DNA of 64,000 nt from Deinococcus aerius (GCF_002897375.1 NZ_BFAG01000003.1:186001-250000), one strand, 5' to 3'; counted from the stretch's first letter, positions 32,958-48,490 are shown. Translations and numbers: made by a program. Notes: generated from the letters alone by a model not told the origin.

Positions 32958-33389
32958 TCACCCGCGGGTCGCCCCGGGCAGGGCGGCCAGCGCGGCGCGC
33001 AGCAGATGTTGGTCTTCGGGGTACGTTAACATAGCCGCCGCCACCCCGGCGGGGAAAAACCCCCCCTCGGGGAAGGTCTCCTCCAGGGTGGTGGGCGCGG
33101 TCCCCGCCGCCCGCATGGCGAACCAGTGGATCACGCGCGCCTCGCCCCGGTCGTTGGTGTAGCGGGTCTCGGGCAGGGGGGCCAGGGGGGTGGCGGTGAC
33201 GCCGGTTTCCTCGCGCACCTCGCGCACGGCGGTCTGCTCCAGCGTCTCGCCCGGCTCGACGTGGCCCTTGGGAAAGGCCCAGGCGCCGCTGCGGTAGCGC
33301 ACGAGCAGGACCCGCCCGGCAGCGTCCAGCACGACGCCCCCCGCGCCGGGGGTGGGAGCCTCGGGGCCGGGCGGGGAGGAGGCGGGCAT
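32958..33389 (-). CDS. Nudix hydrolase
   Basis: A 143-residue hydrolase with a complete Nudix box ([23 protein letters not shown] near 49-71), preceded by AWAFPK. Family members cleave nucleoside diphosphates linked to another moiety, and several resemble Ap4A or 8-oxo-dGTP hydrolases. Deinococcus genomes carry many. TATACT (33401-33396) ends 6 nt before the ATG at 33389 with no ribosome site, so the longer frame to 33434 is rejected. First gene of the operon. Confidence 0.9.
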   Translation of the reverse strand: MPASSPPGPEAPTPGAGGVVLDAAGRVLLVRYRSGAWAFPKGHVEPGETLEQTAVREVREETGVTATPLAPLPETRYTNDRGEARVIHWFAMRAAGTAPTTLEETFPEGGFFPAGVAAAMLTYPEDQHLLRAALAALPGATRG

Positions 33390-33543
33390 GGGCGGAGTAT
33401 ACGTGCCGCGCCTCCCTCCCCCTTTAACATTCACCGACTTCCGCGCATCCCCCCCGGGCGAACATGCGATAATCCACCTGTCTCACATCCACCCATCAAG
33501 AGGTCTTTGGCTCAGAGGGCCGGAGCGCCGGGTCCGCGACCGT

Positions 33544-33824
<281 letters not shown>

Positions 33825-33861
33825 GCCGAAGCACCTCCGAACTTCCAGGGGTGGGCGCCGT

Positions 33862-33884
33862 GAGCGTTCGCTCCTTTTCCTTTC
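33862..33884 (+). terminator. Weak terminator-like hairpin after the cold-shock gene
   Basis: GAGCG-TT-CGCTC is followed by CTTTTCCTTTCC. The stem is short (four to five pairs), so the assignment is tentative. Confidence 0.35.
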
Positions 33885-33935
33885 CTGCCCACATCTGCGC
33901 CCCCGGCCCGCCCGCCGTCCCCGTAGGATACGGGC

Positions 33936-35102
33936 ATGACTGACGCGCCGCCCACCGTCCCCCCCGGCCGACACGAGCAGGCCCGCCCGGTCCCGGCCGG
34001 GGGAGAGGCGGGCCTGGTCCCCGCGCCGACGGTCACCACCTACCCCATGACCTTCACCGGGCAGGCGGGCGAGTATTTCCGCATCTGGATCGTGAACAGC
34101 GCGCTCACCATCGTGACGCTGGGGCTGTACCTGCCCTGGGCGCGGGTGCGGCAGCGGCAGTATTTCTACGGCCACACCTGGGTGGACGGGCACAACTTCG
34201 AGTACACCGCGAACCCCCTCGCCCTGCTGCGGGGCTACCTGGTCGTGGGCGCCCTGTTCCTGGCGTACTCGCTCGCCCTGAATGTGCAGTTTCGCGGCTG
34301 GGAGTATGTCGCGGGCGTGATCGGCCTGGCCTACGTGGTGCTGTATCCCTGGCTGGTGATGAAGTCGCTGCGCTTCCTGGCCGTGAGCACCACCCACCGC
34401 GGCCTGCGCTTCCGGCACTACGGGAAGGCGGGCGGGGCGTACGCGGCCTACGGGCTGGCGAACCTCGCCTCGGGGCTGACGGCGGGGCTGGCCCTGCCCT
34501 GGGCATGGTTCATGCAGCGCCGTTACCAGGTGGAGAACGCGGCGTACGGCGACGCCCGGGCCACCTTCCGGGGGGACGTGGGCCACTTCTACGTCATCGG
34601 GTTGACCGGGCTGGCGGTGGCGATTGGGGGCGGGGTGCTGCTGGGGGTGGGGGGCTTCCTGCTCGTGGCGCTGCTCACCGGTGTGCTGGACTCCCTGGGG
34701 GGGGACGTGCTGAACGGCCCCATCTCGACCGCCACCCTGGTCATGATCGGGGCGCTCTACCTCGCCTTCCTCGCCCTGTACGCCGTCGCCTGGCAGTACG
34801 TGCGCGCGGCGACCATGCGCTCCGTTCTGAATGGGGTGGAGATCGGCGGCGTGGTGCGGACAGGGGCGACTTTCAGCCCATGGCGGCTGGTGTGGATCGG
34901 GGTGTCGAATACCGCGGCGCAGGTGCTCACCCTGGGCCTGGCGACGCCCTGGGCCGCGGTGCGCCGGGCCCGCTACGTGGTGAGCGGCGTGCAGGTCCGC
35001 GCCATCACCCCCCTGGACGACTTCGCCGCCTCCCAGGCCCCGCCCGAGAACGCGCTCGGCGAGGCGGCCACCGAACTCCTCGACATCAACCTGGGGTTCT
35101 GA
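33936..35102 (+). CDS. DUF898 (YjgN-type) membrane protein
   Basis: A 388-residue membrane protein with two repeats of the DUF898 pattern: GQAGEYFRIWIVNSALTIVTLGLYLPWARVRQRQYFYGHTWVDGHNFEYT, and later TFSPWRLVWIGVSNTAAQVLTLGLATPWAAVRRARYV. Seven to eight hydrophobic segments are seen. Function is unknown in the family. TAGGAT (33924-33929) ends 6 nt before the ATG, a leaderless start. The next gene, an M48 protease, starts 2 nt after the stop; DUF898 and M48 genes are known neighbours. Confidence 0.87.
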   Translation: MTDAPPTVPPGRHEQARPVPAGGEAGLVPAPTVTTYPMTFTGQAGEYFRIWIVNSALTIVTLGLYLPWARVRQRQYFYGHTWVDGHNFEYTANPLALLRGYLVVGALFLAYSLALNVQFRGWEYVAGVIGLAYVVLYPWLVMKSLRFLAVSTTHRGLRFRHYGKAGGAYAAYGLANLASGLTAGLALPWAWFMQRRYQVENAAYGDARATFRGDVGHFYVIGLTGLAVAIGGGVLLGVGGFLLVALLTGVLDSLGGDVLNGPISTATLVMIGALYLAFLALYAVAWQYVRAATMRSVLNGVEIGGVVRTGATFSPWRLVWIGVSNTAAQVLTLGLATPWAAVRRARYVVSGVQVRAITPLDDFAASQAPPENALGEAATELLDINLGF

Positions 35103-35103
35103 C

Positions 35104-36201
35104 GTGACGAGTCCCGAGCCCTCCCCCACCCTCTCGCTGTCCGGCGTGGCCTTCGACGGGCGCAGCAGCCGGGACCGGGCCGCCACGCTGGACGTGAGCG
35201 GGGACGTGGCCGTGCTGCGCGTGGAGGGCGGGGAAAGCCGCTGGCCGCTCGCGGGGGTCCGCATTGAGCCGCCCGTGCCGGGGGTGCGCCGGGTGCTGAA
35301 GTTCCCCGACGGCTCGCGGTTCGAGACGGGGGACGACGCCGGGGTGACCCGGCTGGAGGCCCGGACGGGCCGCAACCGGGCGCTGGGGGGCGTTCGCCGC
35401 CTGGAGGCCCGCTGGTGGACCGCGCTGGGGGCCCTCGCCCTGACGCTGGCGTTCGCCTGGGCCTTTGTGGTGTTCGGAATTCCCGCCCTGGCCCGGACGG
35501 CGGCCACCGCCACGCCGCGCCCCGTGCTGGCGACCTTCGACCGGGAGACGATCCAGTTTCTGGAGGGGCAGGGCTACCTCGCCCCGAGTCGGCTGAGCGC
35601 GGCGCGGCAGCGGCAGCTCCAGGCGGAGTTCCGCCGGGTCACGGCCTGGGCGGGCGGCAGCTACCCCTACCGCCTGCTGCTGCGCGACGGCGAGCCGGGG
35701 GACGCGCCCTTCCAGATCGGCGCGAACGCCTTCGCCCTGCCGAACGGGACGGTCGTGATGACCGACCAGCTCGTGGCCCTGTCGCGCAGTGACCGCGAAC
35801 TCCTCGGGGTACTCGCGCACGAGACGGGGCACGTGACCGGGCGGCACGGCCTGGCCGGGGTGTATCAGGGCCTGGGGCTGACGCTGCTCTCGGTCGCGGT
35901 GACGGGCGACCTGATCAGCGCGGGCACCTTTGCCGCCGCCGTGCCCGCCGCGCTGCTCCGCAACGGTTACTCGCGCGCCGCCGAGACGCAGGCGGACGAG
36001 ACGGCGGGGCGGTACCTGATGCGCGCGTACGGCACGACCAAACCCCTGCGCGACATCCTCGCCCGATTGGAGGAAGATGACCGCGAGGCTGACGAGAATA
36101 GCGTCCACGAGAGCAGCCGCACCGAGGACCTGCTCCAGACGCACCCGGGGACGGCCGGGCGCATCCGCCACCTGCGCGAGATCGAGGCGCGGGGGCGGTG
36201 A
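35104..36201 (+). CDS. M48-family membrane metallopeptidase
   Basis: A 365-residue protein. The N-terminal 100 residues form a beta-rich region (SLSGVAFDGRSSRDRAATLDVSGD). One transmembrane helix near 110-135 precedes the catalytic domain with the zinc motif HETGH at about 239-243 and a downstream ETQADETAG glutamate ligand. M48 enzymes degrade envelope proteins, and the related Oma1/BepA group handles quality control. The GTG start is coupled to the DUF898 gene. Confidence 0.88.
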   Translation: MTSPEPSPTLSLSGVAFDGRSSRDRAATLDVSGDVAVLRVEGGESRWPLAGVRIEPPVPGVRRVLKFPDGSRFETGDDAGVTRLEARTGRNRALGGVRRLEARWWTALGALALTLAFAWAFVVFGIPALARTAATATPRPVLATFDRETIQFLEGQGYLAPSRLSAARQRQLQAEFRRVTAWAGGSYPYRLLLRDGEPGDAPFQIGANAFALPNGTVVMTDQLVALSRSDRELLGVLAHETGHVTGRHGLAGVYQGLGLTLLSVAVTGDLISAGTFAAAVPAALLRNGYSRAAETQADETAGRYLMRAYGTTKPLRDILARLEEDDREADENSVHESSRTEDLLQTHPGTAGRIRHLREIEARGR

Positions 36202-36219
36202 CCTGCAACCCCCCGGGGC

Positions 36220-36287
36220 TGTCGCCGTGAGCGGAGCGAAGGACCTGGTGCGGGGCAGGTGGGAGACTTCGCCGCGCTCAGCAGGAC
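36220..36287. repeat. Dispersed palindromic repeat, family 3, copy A
   Basis: The unit starts TGTCGCCGTGAGCGGAGCGA and ends TTCGCCGCGCTCAGCAGGAC. The ends are inverted relatives of each other (TGTC..TGAGCG and CGCTCA..GGACA). It shares its layout with 38486-38556 and the complement of 45763-45826. It lies between the convergent M48 and DUF99 genes. Confidence 0.7.
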
Positions 36288-36301
36288 GCCCCGCCCCTGT
36301 C

Positions 36302-36862
36302 CTATACCCGCCCACCCCGGCTGCTCCCCCGCGTGACCCCCCCGGCGATGAGGTGGGCGGCGCGCAGCGGCTCGGGAATGCGGCCCGTGACGGTCAGGCC
36401 CGCGAGGGCCACCTCCGCCTGCGGGAACGTCAGGCCCACCCGCTGGACCATCACCCCCCGGCAGGGTTCCATCGGGCCGAGCGCCTCGATCAGCCGCCAC
36501 TTGCGCGCCCCACCCGGAACGCGGGTCAGGAGCGCCCGGCGGATGCGGTCCAGGTCAGGGGCGCGGCGGGCCACGATCAGGACGGGCAGCCCGGTTGCCC
36601 GGCCCAGGGCGTGAGCGTCCACCACGTTGAAGCCCGCCAGCGCCACCCCCTGGAGGAGGATCAGGTGCAGGTGTTCTGCCGCCCCGCTCGTCCCCACCAG
36701 CCGGGTAAGTTCGTCGGTGCTGTTGCGCCCGTCGCGCCGCACCCGCCCGCTCACGACCGCGTGGAGGGTGTGCCGCGCGAAGACGGTGCCGAACACGGGC
36801 ACGTCACCCCGGTGTCCCCGGGCAAAGGGAGCGTCGTCAAAACCGATGGCGTGGGAGAACAT
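36302..36862 (-). CDS. DUF99-family protein
   Basis: A 186-residue protein of the DUF99 family, whose fold relates to endonuclease V. It begins MFSHAIGFDDAPFARGHRGDVPVFGTVFARHTLHAVVSGRVRRDG, which is the family's conserved N-terminus, including the Asp residues of the GFDD motif. No nuclease activity has been firmly established for DUF99. The ATG at 36862 is 11 nt after the stop of the frameshifted gene, so it is the third member of a minus-strand operon. The frame is open further upstream but overlaps that gene. Confidence 0.8.
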   Translation of the reverse strand: MFSHAIGFDDAPFARGHRGDVPVFGTVFARHTLHAVVSGRVRRDGRNSTDELTRLVGTSGAAEHLHLILLQGVALAGFNVVDAHALGRATGLPVLIVARRAPDLDRIRRALLTRVPGGARKWRLIEALGPMEPCRGVMVQRVGLTFPQAEVALAGLTVTGRIPEPLRAAHLIAGGVTRGSSRGGRV

Positions 36863-36873
36863 GCCGGTGGGTA

Positions 36874-37196
36874 TCAGGGGCCCAGGGTCAGCGAGTTGGG
36901 CTGGGTGGAGAACAGGTCCGCGTCTTTCGTGAAGGTGCAGACCAGGGGCGCTCGCCTCAAACCGTTCGGCGCATGGGCCAGACTCACAAAGCCCCCCAGG
37001 GTCCATGCGCCCTCCCGGTATCTCGCGGGCTGGGTGTACACGAGTTGCTTTACCTCCGCCCGGCGAACGGCCAGGAAAGCCAGGGAACGGCAATGTTCCC
37101 GCGCCGCCCCGGTGTCCACCCGTCCAGTTCCGTTCTGGCGGTGGCAGAAGGAGTCAGGGCGGGGAGGAGCAGCCCCCGGACAAGCCGCCGCCTCAT
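36874..37196 (-). pseudogene. Frameshifted gene for a small exported protein
   Basis: The upstream stop and this ATG overlap (ATGA at 37196-37193), giving a signal-peptide-like start [20 protein letters not shown]. That frame stops at 37050 after 48 residues. The second half is open in another frame as EHCRSLAFLAVRRAEVKQ..LVYTQPARYREGAWTLGGFVSLAHAPNG..CTFTKDADLFSTQPNSLTLGP, ending at 36874. Joined near 37110 they would make a secreted protein of about 107 residues. A G-rich run there (GGGGCGGCGCGGG on the minus strand) is a likely slip site. It could be a real mutation, a sequencing error or programmed frameshifting. Family unknown. Confidence 0.6.
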
Positions 37197-38371
37197 CCCG
37201 CCTCCAGTGCCCCCTCGATGTCCGAGAGCAGGTCGCCGATGTCCTCGATGCCGATACTCAGGCGCAGCAGGTTGGGGGTGATTCCCAGGCGGCGGCGCTC
37301 GGCCTCCGGCAGGGCGCGGTGCGAGGTGCCCCAGGGCCAGGAGAGGGTGCTCACCACGTCGGCGAGGCTGGGGGCGAGGGGAATCTTCCCGGCGAGCGCG
37401 CGGACGAAGGCGGGGGCGTCCCCGATGTCGGCGCTGAGCATCCCGCCGAAGCCGTTCGGGAAGAGGTCCTGTGCGAGGTCGAACTGGGGGTGGCCCGTGA
37501 GGCCGGGGTGGTACACCGCCCGCACCCGGGGATGGTTGGCGAGCACGTCCGCGACGGCCTGCGCGTTGCCGGAGTGGGCGCGCATCCGCAGCCCCAGCGT
37601 CTTGAGGCCCTGAAGGGTCATCCACGCATCGAAGGCGCTCATGGTGCCCCCCAGCCGCAACAGCCGGGTGCGCGCGGCGGCGATCAGGTCCGCCCGCCCG
37701 CAGACCACGCCCCCGAACGCCGTGGAGTGCCCGCTGAGGTACTTGCTCACCGAGTGGGTCACGAGGTCGGCGCCGTGCCGGGCGGGGCGGAACACGGCGG
37801 GGCTGGCAAAGGTGTTGTCCACGCTCAGCACGGCCTCGCGCGCGTGGGCCAGTTCGGCCAGCCGGGGCACGTCCGGCACCGTCAGCAGCGGGTTGGTCAG
37901 GCTCTCGACGTGCAGCATCCGCGTCTCGGGGCGGAAGGCGGCCTCGACCTCGGGCAGGTCGCAGGCGTCCACGAAGGTGACCGTAATGCCCAGGCGCGGG
38001 AACTCCTCGGCGAGCAGGGCGTAGGTCACGCCGTAGACGCGGGCGTCGGCGACGACGTGGTCCCCCGCCCGAAGCACGCCCAGCAAGGCGGCGCTGATCG
38101 CCGCCATCCCACTCCCGGCGACCAGGGCGGCCTCGGTGCCCTCCAGCGAGGCGAGGGCGCGTTCCAGCGTCGCCGCGTTCGGCGTGCCGTTGCGGTAGTA
38201 GAAGCTCGACGGCTCCTCCCCGCTCATGGCCCGTTCCAGCGCGTCAAGGTCGGGAAAGGCGTACACGGTAGACTGGTAGATCGGCTCGACGAGGGGCACG
38301 GAGGCGCCAGGCCGCGCCTCCTCGCCCGCGCGGGCAGCGAGGGTGGTCAGGTCGTAGTCGGGGGTGCTCAC
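37193..38371 (-). CDS. Trans-sulfuration family PLP enzyme (cystathionine gamma-synthase/lyase-like)
   Basis: A 392-residue PLP enzyme of the Cys/Met metabolism family. It shows [22 protein letters not shown], the cofactor region [17 protein letters not shown] in [11 protein letters not shown], and the Schiff-base lysine in [17 protein letters not shown] near 203. Members make or break cystathionine, or use O-acetylhomoserine; sequence alone does not decide. TAGCCT (38383-38378) ends 6 nt before the GTG start, a leaderless arrangement. The gene heads an operon with the frameshifted gene and DUF99. Confidence 0.87.
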   Translation of the reverse strand: MSTPDYDLTTLAARAGEEARPGASVPLVEPIYQSTVYAFPDLDALERAMSGEEPSSFYYRNGTPNAATLERALASLEGTEAALVAGSGMAAISAALLGVLRAGDHVVADARVYGVTYALLAEEFPRLGITVTFVDACDLPEVEAAFRPETRMLHVESLTNPLLTVPDVPRLAELAHAREAVLSVDNTFASPAVFRPARHGADLVTHSVSKYLSGHSTAFGGVVCGRADLIAAARTRLLRLGGTMSAFDAWMTLQGLKTLGLRMRAHSGNAQAVADVLANHPRVRAVYHPGLTGHPQFDLAQDLFPNGFGGMLSADIGDAPAFVRALAGKIPLAPSLADVVSTLSWPWGTSHRALPEAERRRLGITPNLLRLSIGIEDIGDLLSDIEGALEAG

Positions 38372-38485
38372 CCGCCTAGGCTAACGCCCCGGCCCGCCCG
38401 TGAACGCGAATCGCCTGTGCTCCCCTGGGGGCTACCGCCCCACTCCGTTCGGCCCGACCGCCCAAAGCTTCTGATAAAAGAAAAG

Positions 38486-38556
38486 TTGTCACCCTGAGCG
38501 CGAGCGTTGGGTCTGTACACGGCCCCCGAGGAGGCTTCGCCGCGCCCAGCAGGACA
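38486..38556. repeat. Dispersed palindromic repeat, family 3, copy B
   Basis: Begins TTGTCACCCTGAGCGCGAGC and ends GCTTCGCCGCGCCCAGCAGG plus ACA. The inverted ends and the central GAGGAGGCTTCGCCGCG match copies A and C. It lies in the 205-bp gap upstream of the trans-sulfuration gene and downstream of the nitroreductase gene. Confidence 0.75.
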
Positions 38557-38576
38557 GGGCTCTTTCGTCAAATGCT

Positions 38577-39374
<798 letters not shown>

Positions 39375-39418
39375 GCGGGGCAGGATACGCCAGCGCTCAC
39401 CGGGCCACCTCCCGAATC

Positions 39419-39452
39419 TTGACTTTTCTACTCGGATTAACCAGGATTGGGT
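39419..39452 (+). promoter_or_regulatory. Promoter of the metal-chelate-binding protein gene
   Basis: TTGACT (39419-39424), a 17-bp spacer and CAGGAT (39442-39447) stand 5 nt before GTG 39453. This is compatible with a leaderless transcript. CAGGA could instead be a ribosome site. Confidence 0.45.
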
Positions 39453-40373
39453 GTGCGTTCACTTTCTTCTCTCCTCCGCGCGGCCCTTCTGCTCGGTCTG
39501 GGGCAGGCGGCCCTGGCCTCGCCCATCACCCTGAAGCACGAGTTGGGCAAGGCCACCTTCACCGCCGCGCCCGGGCGCGTGATCGCCAACAGCGAGGAGG
39601 TGGCCGAACTCCTCACCGTGCTGGGGGTGCCCACCGTCGGGTATGCGTCGGGCCGGGTGGAGGGCCAGCTCGGGCAACCGATGAGGAACCTCTCCACCCT
39701 GGCGGCGCCCACCCTGAAGCGCGCGGTCTACATCGGCAGGTACGACCAGCCCTCGCTGGAACTCGTCGCGGCCCTGAAACCCGACCTGATCCTCATGCAC
39801 GGTGGCGACGGCAGCGAGAAGCTCTACCCGACGATGCGGAAGTTCGCGCCCACCGTGGTCTACGACTACGACAAGACGCCCTGGCGAAAGGCGCTGGGGG
39901 ACCTGGGGCGGCTGTTCGGCAAGTCGGCGCAGGCGAACGCCTACCTGAACACCTTCGATGCGCGCGTGCGGGCGTTGCGGGCGCAGATGGCGCCAGTCGC
40001 CGCCCGCGCGCCCCGCACCACGCTCCTGTACATGTACGAGCCCGGCAGCGTGATGGTGCTGGGCCGGGGCTTCAGCTTCTCCAGAACCCTGGCCCAACTC
40101 GGCCTGACCCTCACCACCCCGAAGGGCATTGACCCCAACGTGGCTTTCCAGACGCTGTCGCCGGAGACCCTGCTGACGCTCGACACGGACCGGGTGGTCG
40201 TGCTGCGCGTGAAAAAGGGCGGGCAACTGGTGGAGCGCAACGCCACCGACGACGTGCTGAGGCGGCTGGGCAAGCCGGTGTTCACGTACCCGCTCGATCC
40301 CCAGGAGGCGTCCAGCGGGCCGCTGACCGATCTCAAGCGGCTGGAGGGCGTGGCCAAGCTCGTGAGGCGCTGA
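39453..40373 (+). CDS. Periplasmic binding protein, iron-chelate/hemin/cobalamin type
   Basis: A 306-residue exported protein (signal MRSLSSLLRAALLLGLGQAALA). It has the class-III binding-protein fold: RVIANSEEVAELLTVLGVPTVGY, LELVAALKPDLILMHGGDGSEKLYPTMRKFAPTVVYDYDK, LLYMYEPGSVMVLGRGFSFSRTLAQLGL. The closest recollected group is HmuT/BtuF-like heme or cobalamin/iron-chelate binders. No permease or ATPase gene is adjacent. A TTG at 39447 is an alternative start, but GTG 39453 fits the signal peptide better. Confidence 0.83.
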   Translation: MRSLSSLLRAALLLGLGQAALASPITLKHELGKATFTAAPGRVIANSEEVAELLTVLGVPTVGYASGRVEGQLGQPMRNLSTLAAPTLKRAVYIGRYDQPSLELVAALKPDLILMHGGDGSEKLYPTMRKFAPTVVYDYDKTPWRKALGDLGRLFGKSAQANAYLNTFDARVRALRAQMAPVAARAPRTTLLYMYEPGSVMVLGRGFSFSRTLAQLGLTLTTPKGIDPNVAFQTLSPETLLTLDTDRVVVLRVKKGGQLVERNATDDVLRRLGKPVFTYPLDPQEASSGPLTDLKRLEGVAKLVRR

Positions 40374-40386
40374 GAGAGGCGAAGGT

Positions 40387-41424
40387 TCAGGAAGGGTGGC
40401 CTTCGCCCGGAACCGGGGGCGGCACGACCAGTGCGCTCAGGCCCACGCCGCCCAGCCCCGCCATCACCGCCACGCCCAGCCACAGCTCCAGGCTGAGGTT
40501 GCTCAGGCGCAGGGCCACCAGCAGGCCCAGGTACGGGACCCACACGGCCAGCGGGAGCAGGAAGGCGAAGGCCCGCAGTGCCCAGGGACGGGCCGGGGAA
40601 GGATTGAGGAGCAGGAGCAGGGCGTCCACGACCAGGCCCGCCGCCAGCATCAGGAGGGGCACGCGCCACTCACCCGGCACCAGCATCAACGTCATCAGGA
40701 CCGTGTTCAGGCCGTACATCAGGGTGACGGCCCCGAAGGGCAGGCGGAAGCGCCGCAGCAGGAGCAGCACGGGCGCGGCCAGGATCAGGGCGGTGACGAG
40801 GATGCCCCCCAGCTCGCCGCGCGTCTGCACGTAGCCCAGGCCCTGCGGGGCATCCAGCAGGCCCCACAGGTACATGTGCATGAAGGACACGAAGCTCAGG
40901 AGCGCGGTGGCCGAGAGCACGGCGGGCCAGGCGACTCCGGCCGGGGCCGCGCGGGGCGTGGGCGTGCGCCAGGCACTCACGAGCGGCGCCGCCAGGATGC
41001 TCGCCGCACCCGCGAACAGCAGCAGGTGCGTGGGCGAGAGCAGCGCCTCGATGCCCACCTCGATGCCGAAGACCGTGTGCCAGGTCAGGTCGCCGATCCC
41101 GCCGATGCCGAAGATCGGCACGCCCAGCGCGGCGAGGTGGTAGCCCTCGGGGAAGGCCGCGAAGCCCCGCCGCCCGGTCCGCCAGCCCTGTATCCCCAGC
41201 CACAGAACCCACGCCGCCACCGCCAGAAATCCTGAGTAGAACAGCGCGTGCCAGGGCGTGAAGAACGTCTCCAGGCTCTCCCCGTAGCGGTTGTGCGCCC
41301 AGCCGTCCACGAAGATGCCCGTCGTGAGCCACCACCCCAGCGCCAGGGTGATGAGGTTCTGCCCGGGGGTGGCCCGGCGGATCGCGCCCGGGGCGGGCAC
41401 GGAGGTGGGGACGGTCGTGGTCAT
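40387..41424 (-). CDS. Polytopic membrane protein with intramembrane histidines, function unknown
   Basis: A 345-residue protein with about ten hydrophobic helices. Histidines sit in or near helices in repeated contexts: GWAHNRYG, TPWHALFYSGF, DLTWHTVFGIE, SPTHLLLFAG and SFMHMYLWG. Such patterns occur in heme- or copper-binding membrane proteins, but no known family was recognised. TACACT (41435-41430) ends 5 nt before the ATG, a leaderless start. It is convergent with the binding-protein gene (13-bp gap). Confidence 0.75.
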   Translation of the reverse strand: MTTTVPTSVPAPGAIRRATPGQNLITLALGWWLTTGIFVDGWAHNRYGESLETFFTPWHALFYSGFLAVAAWVLWLGIQGWRTGRRGFAAFPEGYHLAALGVPIFGIGGIGDLTWHTVFGIEVGIEALLSPTHLLLFAGAASILAAPLVSAWRTPTPRAAPAGVAWPAVLSATALLSFVSFMHMYLWGLLDAPQGLGYVQTRGELGGILVTALILAAPVLLLLRRFRLPFGAVTLMYGLNTVLMTLMLVPGEWRVPLLMLAAGLVVDALLLLLNPSPARPWALRAFAFLLPLAVWVPYLGLLVALRLSNLSLELWLGVAVMAGLGGVGLSALVVPPPVPGEGHPS

Positions 41425-41512
41425 AGCGCAGTGTAGGCACTCGGGGGAAAGCGGGGGGAAGAAGGCGGGTCACAGTTCCGAGCCCTCAGGAAGGAATCCG
41501 GCTCACCCTATC

Positions 41513-42310
41513 TCAGCCCGGGCCAGGGCCCCAACCCGTCATCAGGCGGGCCCACGGCACATCCAGCATCAACGTCTTGACCGCCAGCACCAGCACGGTT
41601 GTCACGAACAGCCGCCGAATCCACCGCTCATCGAGTCGGAGCGTCCAGCGGGCTCCCAGCGTGGCCCCGACGTACATGACGGCGCTGAGCAGGCCGCCCA
41701 GCGGCCAGTCCACGGCCCCGCGACTGGCGAAGATCACCGTGGCGACCAGGGAGGACGCCACATTGATGACCTTGGTGGTGGCGACGGCCTTCAGAAAGGG
41801 CAGGCGGAAGGCCGCGAGAAACGCGGCGGTCAGCAGGGTGACGTAACCGCCGCTGAAAAAGCCCCCGTACACCGCGAGCAGCAGGGTCAAGCCGTACCCC
41901 AGGGCCAGGCGCGGCGGACTGGGCGGTGAGGCGGCCGCCGTCGTGACCGTGTGGCGGGGCCTCAGCACCACCCCGGCGACGACCAGCATGGCCGCCGCGA
42001 TGATCAGCGGTAACCAGCCGGAGGGTACGGCGAAGACCAGCAGCGCCCCCAGCAGCGAGCCGATCACGGTGAGGGCGATCAGGAGGGGCAGGCGCGGACG
42101 GTCGAGGGCGTCCCCCTGCCAGAAGGGCACGGAGGCGCCCACACTCATGACGGTGAGGGCCAGCATGTTGGTGCCGAGGGCCGTGGTGGTGGGGAGACCG
42201 AAGGCCAGCAGGGTGGGGACGGTGATCAGGGAGGTGGCGCCGGTGACGACGCTGATCACGCTGGTGCAGAAGAAAATGAGGCACAGCACGAGCAGGTCGA
42301 GAAGGGGCAC
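41513..42310 (-). CDS. TSUP/TauE-SafE family membrane transporter
   Basis: A 265-residue membrane protein with about eight helices. The N-terminal VISVVTGATSLITVPTLLAFGLPTTTALGTNMLALTVMSVGA and the second-half GGFFSGGYVTLLTAAFLAAFRLPFLKAVATTKVINVASS are the two repeats of the TSUP family. Members export sulfite, sulfoacetate or similar organosulfur anions. The GTG start lies 8 nt after TACACT (42324-42319). An unrelated membrane protein precedes it on the operon side. Confidence 0.87.
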   Translation of the reverse strand: MPLLDLLVLCLIFFCTSVISVVTGATSLITVPTLLAFGLPTTTALGTNMLALTVMSVGASVPFWQGDALDRPRLPLLIALTVIGSLLGALLVFAVPSGWLPLIIAAAMLVVAGVVLRPRHTVTTAAASPPSPPRLALGYGLTLLLAVYGGFFSGGYVTLLTAAFLAAFRLPFLKAVATTKVINVASSLVATVIFASRGAVDWPLGGLLSAVMYVGATLGARWTLRLDERWIRRLFVTTVLVLAVKTLMLDVPWARLMTGWGPGPG

Positions 42311-42382
42311 AGTCTCCCAGTGTAGTCGGCGATGCTGGCGGCGGACACGCCGTGAGGCGGACGCCGTCTCCGCACATGGACC

Positions 42383-44686
<2,304 letters not shown>

Positions 44687-44814
44687 GCGGGGCAGAATAG
44701 CGCGTGGGCGCGGCGGGAAGGGTGGGACCGTGACCAGACGGCCCCCGGCAACCTGAAGACACGCTCAGGCCACCCGAGAGGCGGGGACCGGGAAGAGGCG
44801 CTACCCTGGGGGGC

Positions 44815-44960
44815 GTGAGCTGGATTCCGTTCCATTCCGTACTGTCCGGTCCGTGCCGTTCGGGAGAGGCGCCGGAAAGTCCTGCATTCCACGGAACCCA
44901 TCTGCTTTCCTTCTCGCTCTCCTGCGGAGCCCCGCCCGTCCGCCCGCTTCGGGAATTCCT

Positions 44961-44964
<4 letters not shown>
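44815..44964 (+). CDS. Possible 49-codon leader ORF coupled to the TetR gene
   Basis: TACCCT ends 7 nt before a GTG at 44815, a leaderless pattern. The frame runs 49 codons and stops at 44962-44964, overlapping the TetR ATG as ATGA. The peptide ([20 protein letters not shown]..) has no family and its composition is unremarkable. The TetR gene lacks a good ribosome site, so translation by coupling is plausible. It may equally be a chance frame over the regulator's operator region, which contains repeated ATTCCG and GGAATGC-like words. Confidence 0.35.
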
Positions 44965-45626
<662 letters not shown>

Positions 45627-45637
45627 CGAAGGAAGAA

Positions 45638-45665
45638 GGGCCACCCTGAGCGGAACGAAGGGCTC
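45638..45665. repeat. Dispersed repeat, family 3, half copy D
   Basis: CACCCTGAGCGGAACGAAGG inside 45638-45665 matches only the left end of the family 3 unit. A full inverted copy lies 100 bp downstream in the same gap. Confidence 0.5.
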
Positions 45666-45762
45666 AACATGACACCATCCTTGGGTCAAGAGCTTGAGTC
45701 TCGGGAATGGAAAATGTGGACGCCCGCGCTTCCTGTGCCTTCTAAGGCGGAGCGCAGAACCC

Positions 45763-45826
45763 TTGTCCTGCTGAGCGAAGGCGAACCATCTCCAGGCGAG
45801 ACCCCTCGCGTTGCTCAGGGGGACAA
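45763..45826. repeat. Dispersed palindromic repeat, family 3, copy C (minus orientation)
   Basis: Read on the minus strand it starts TTGTCCCCCTGAGCAACGCG and ends TTCGCTCAGCAGGACAAGG, matching copies A and B in order and spacing. It lies in the 228-bp gap between the TetR gene and the convergent CoA-transferase gene. Confidence 0.7.
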
Positions 45827-45854
45827 CCTTTGAGAGCCTCGCCGCAAAACTGGC

Positions 45855-48490
<2,636 letters not shown>

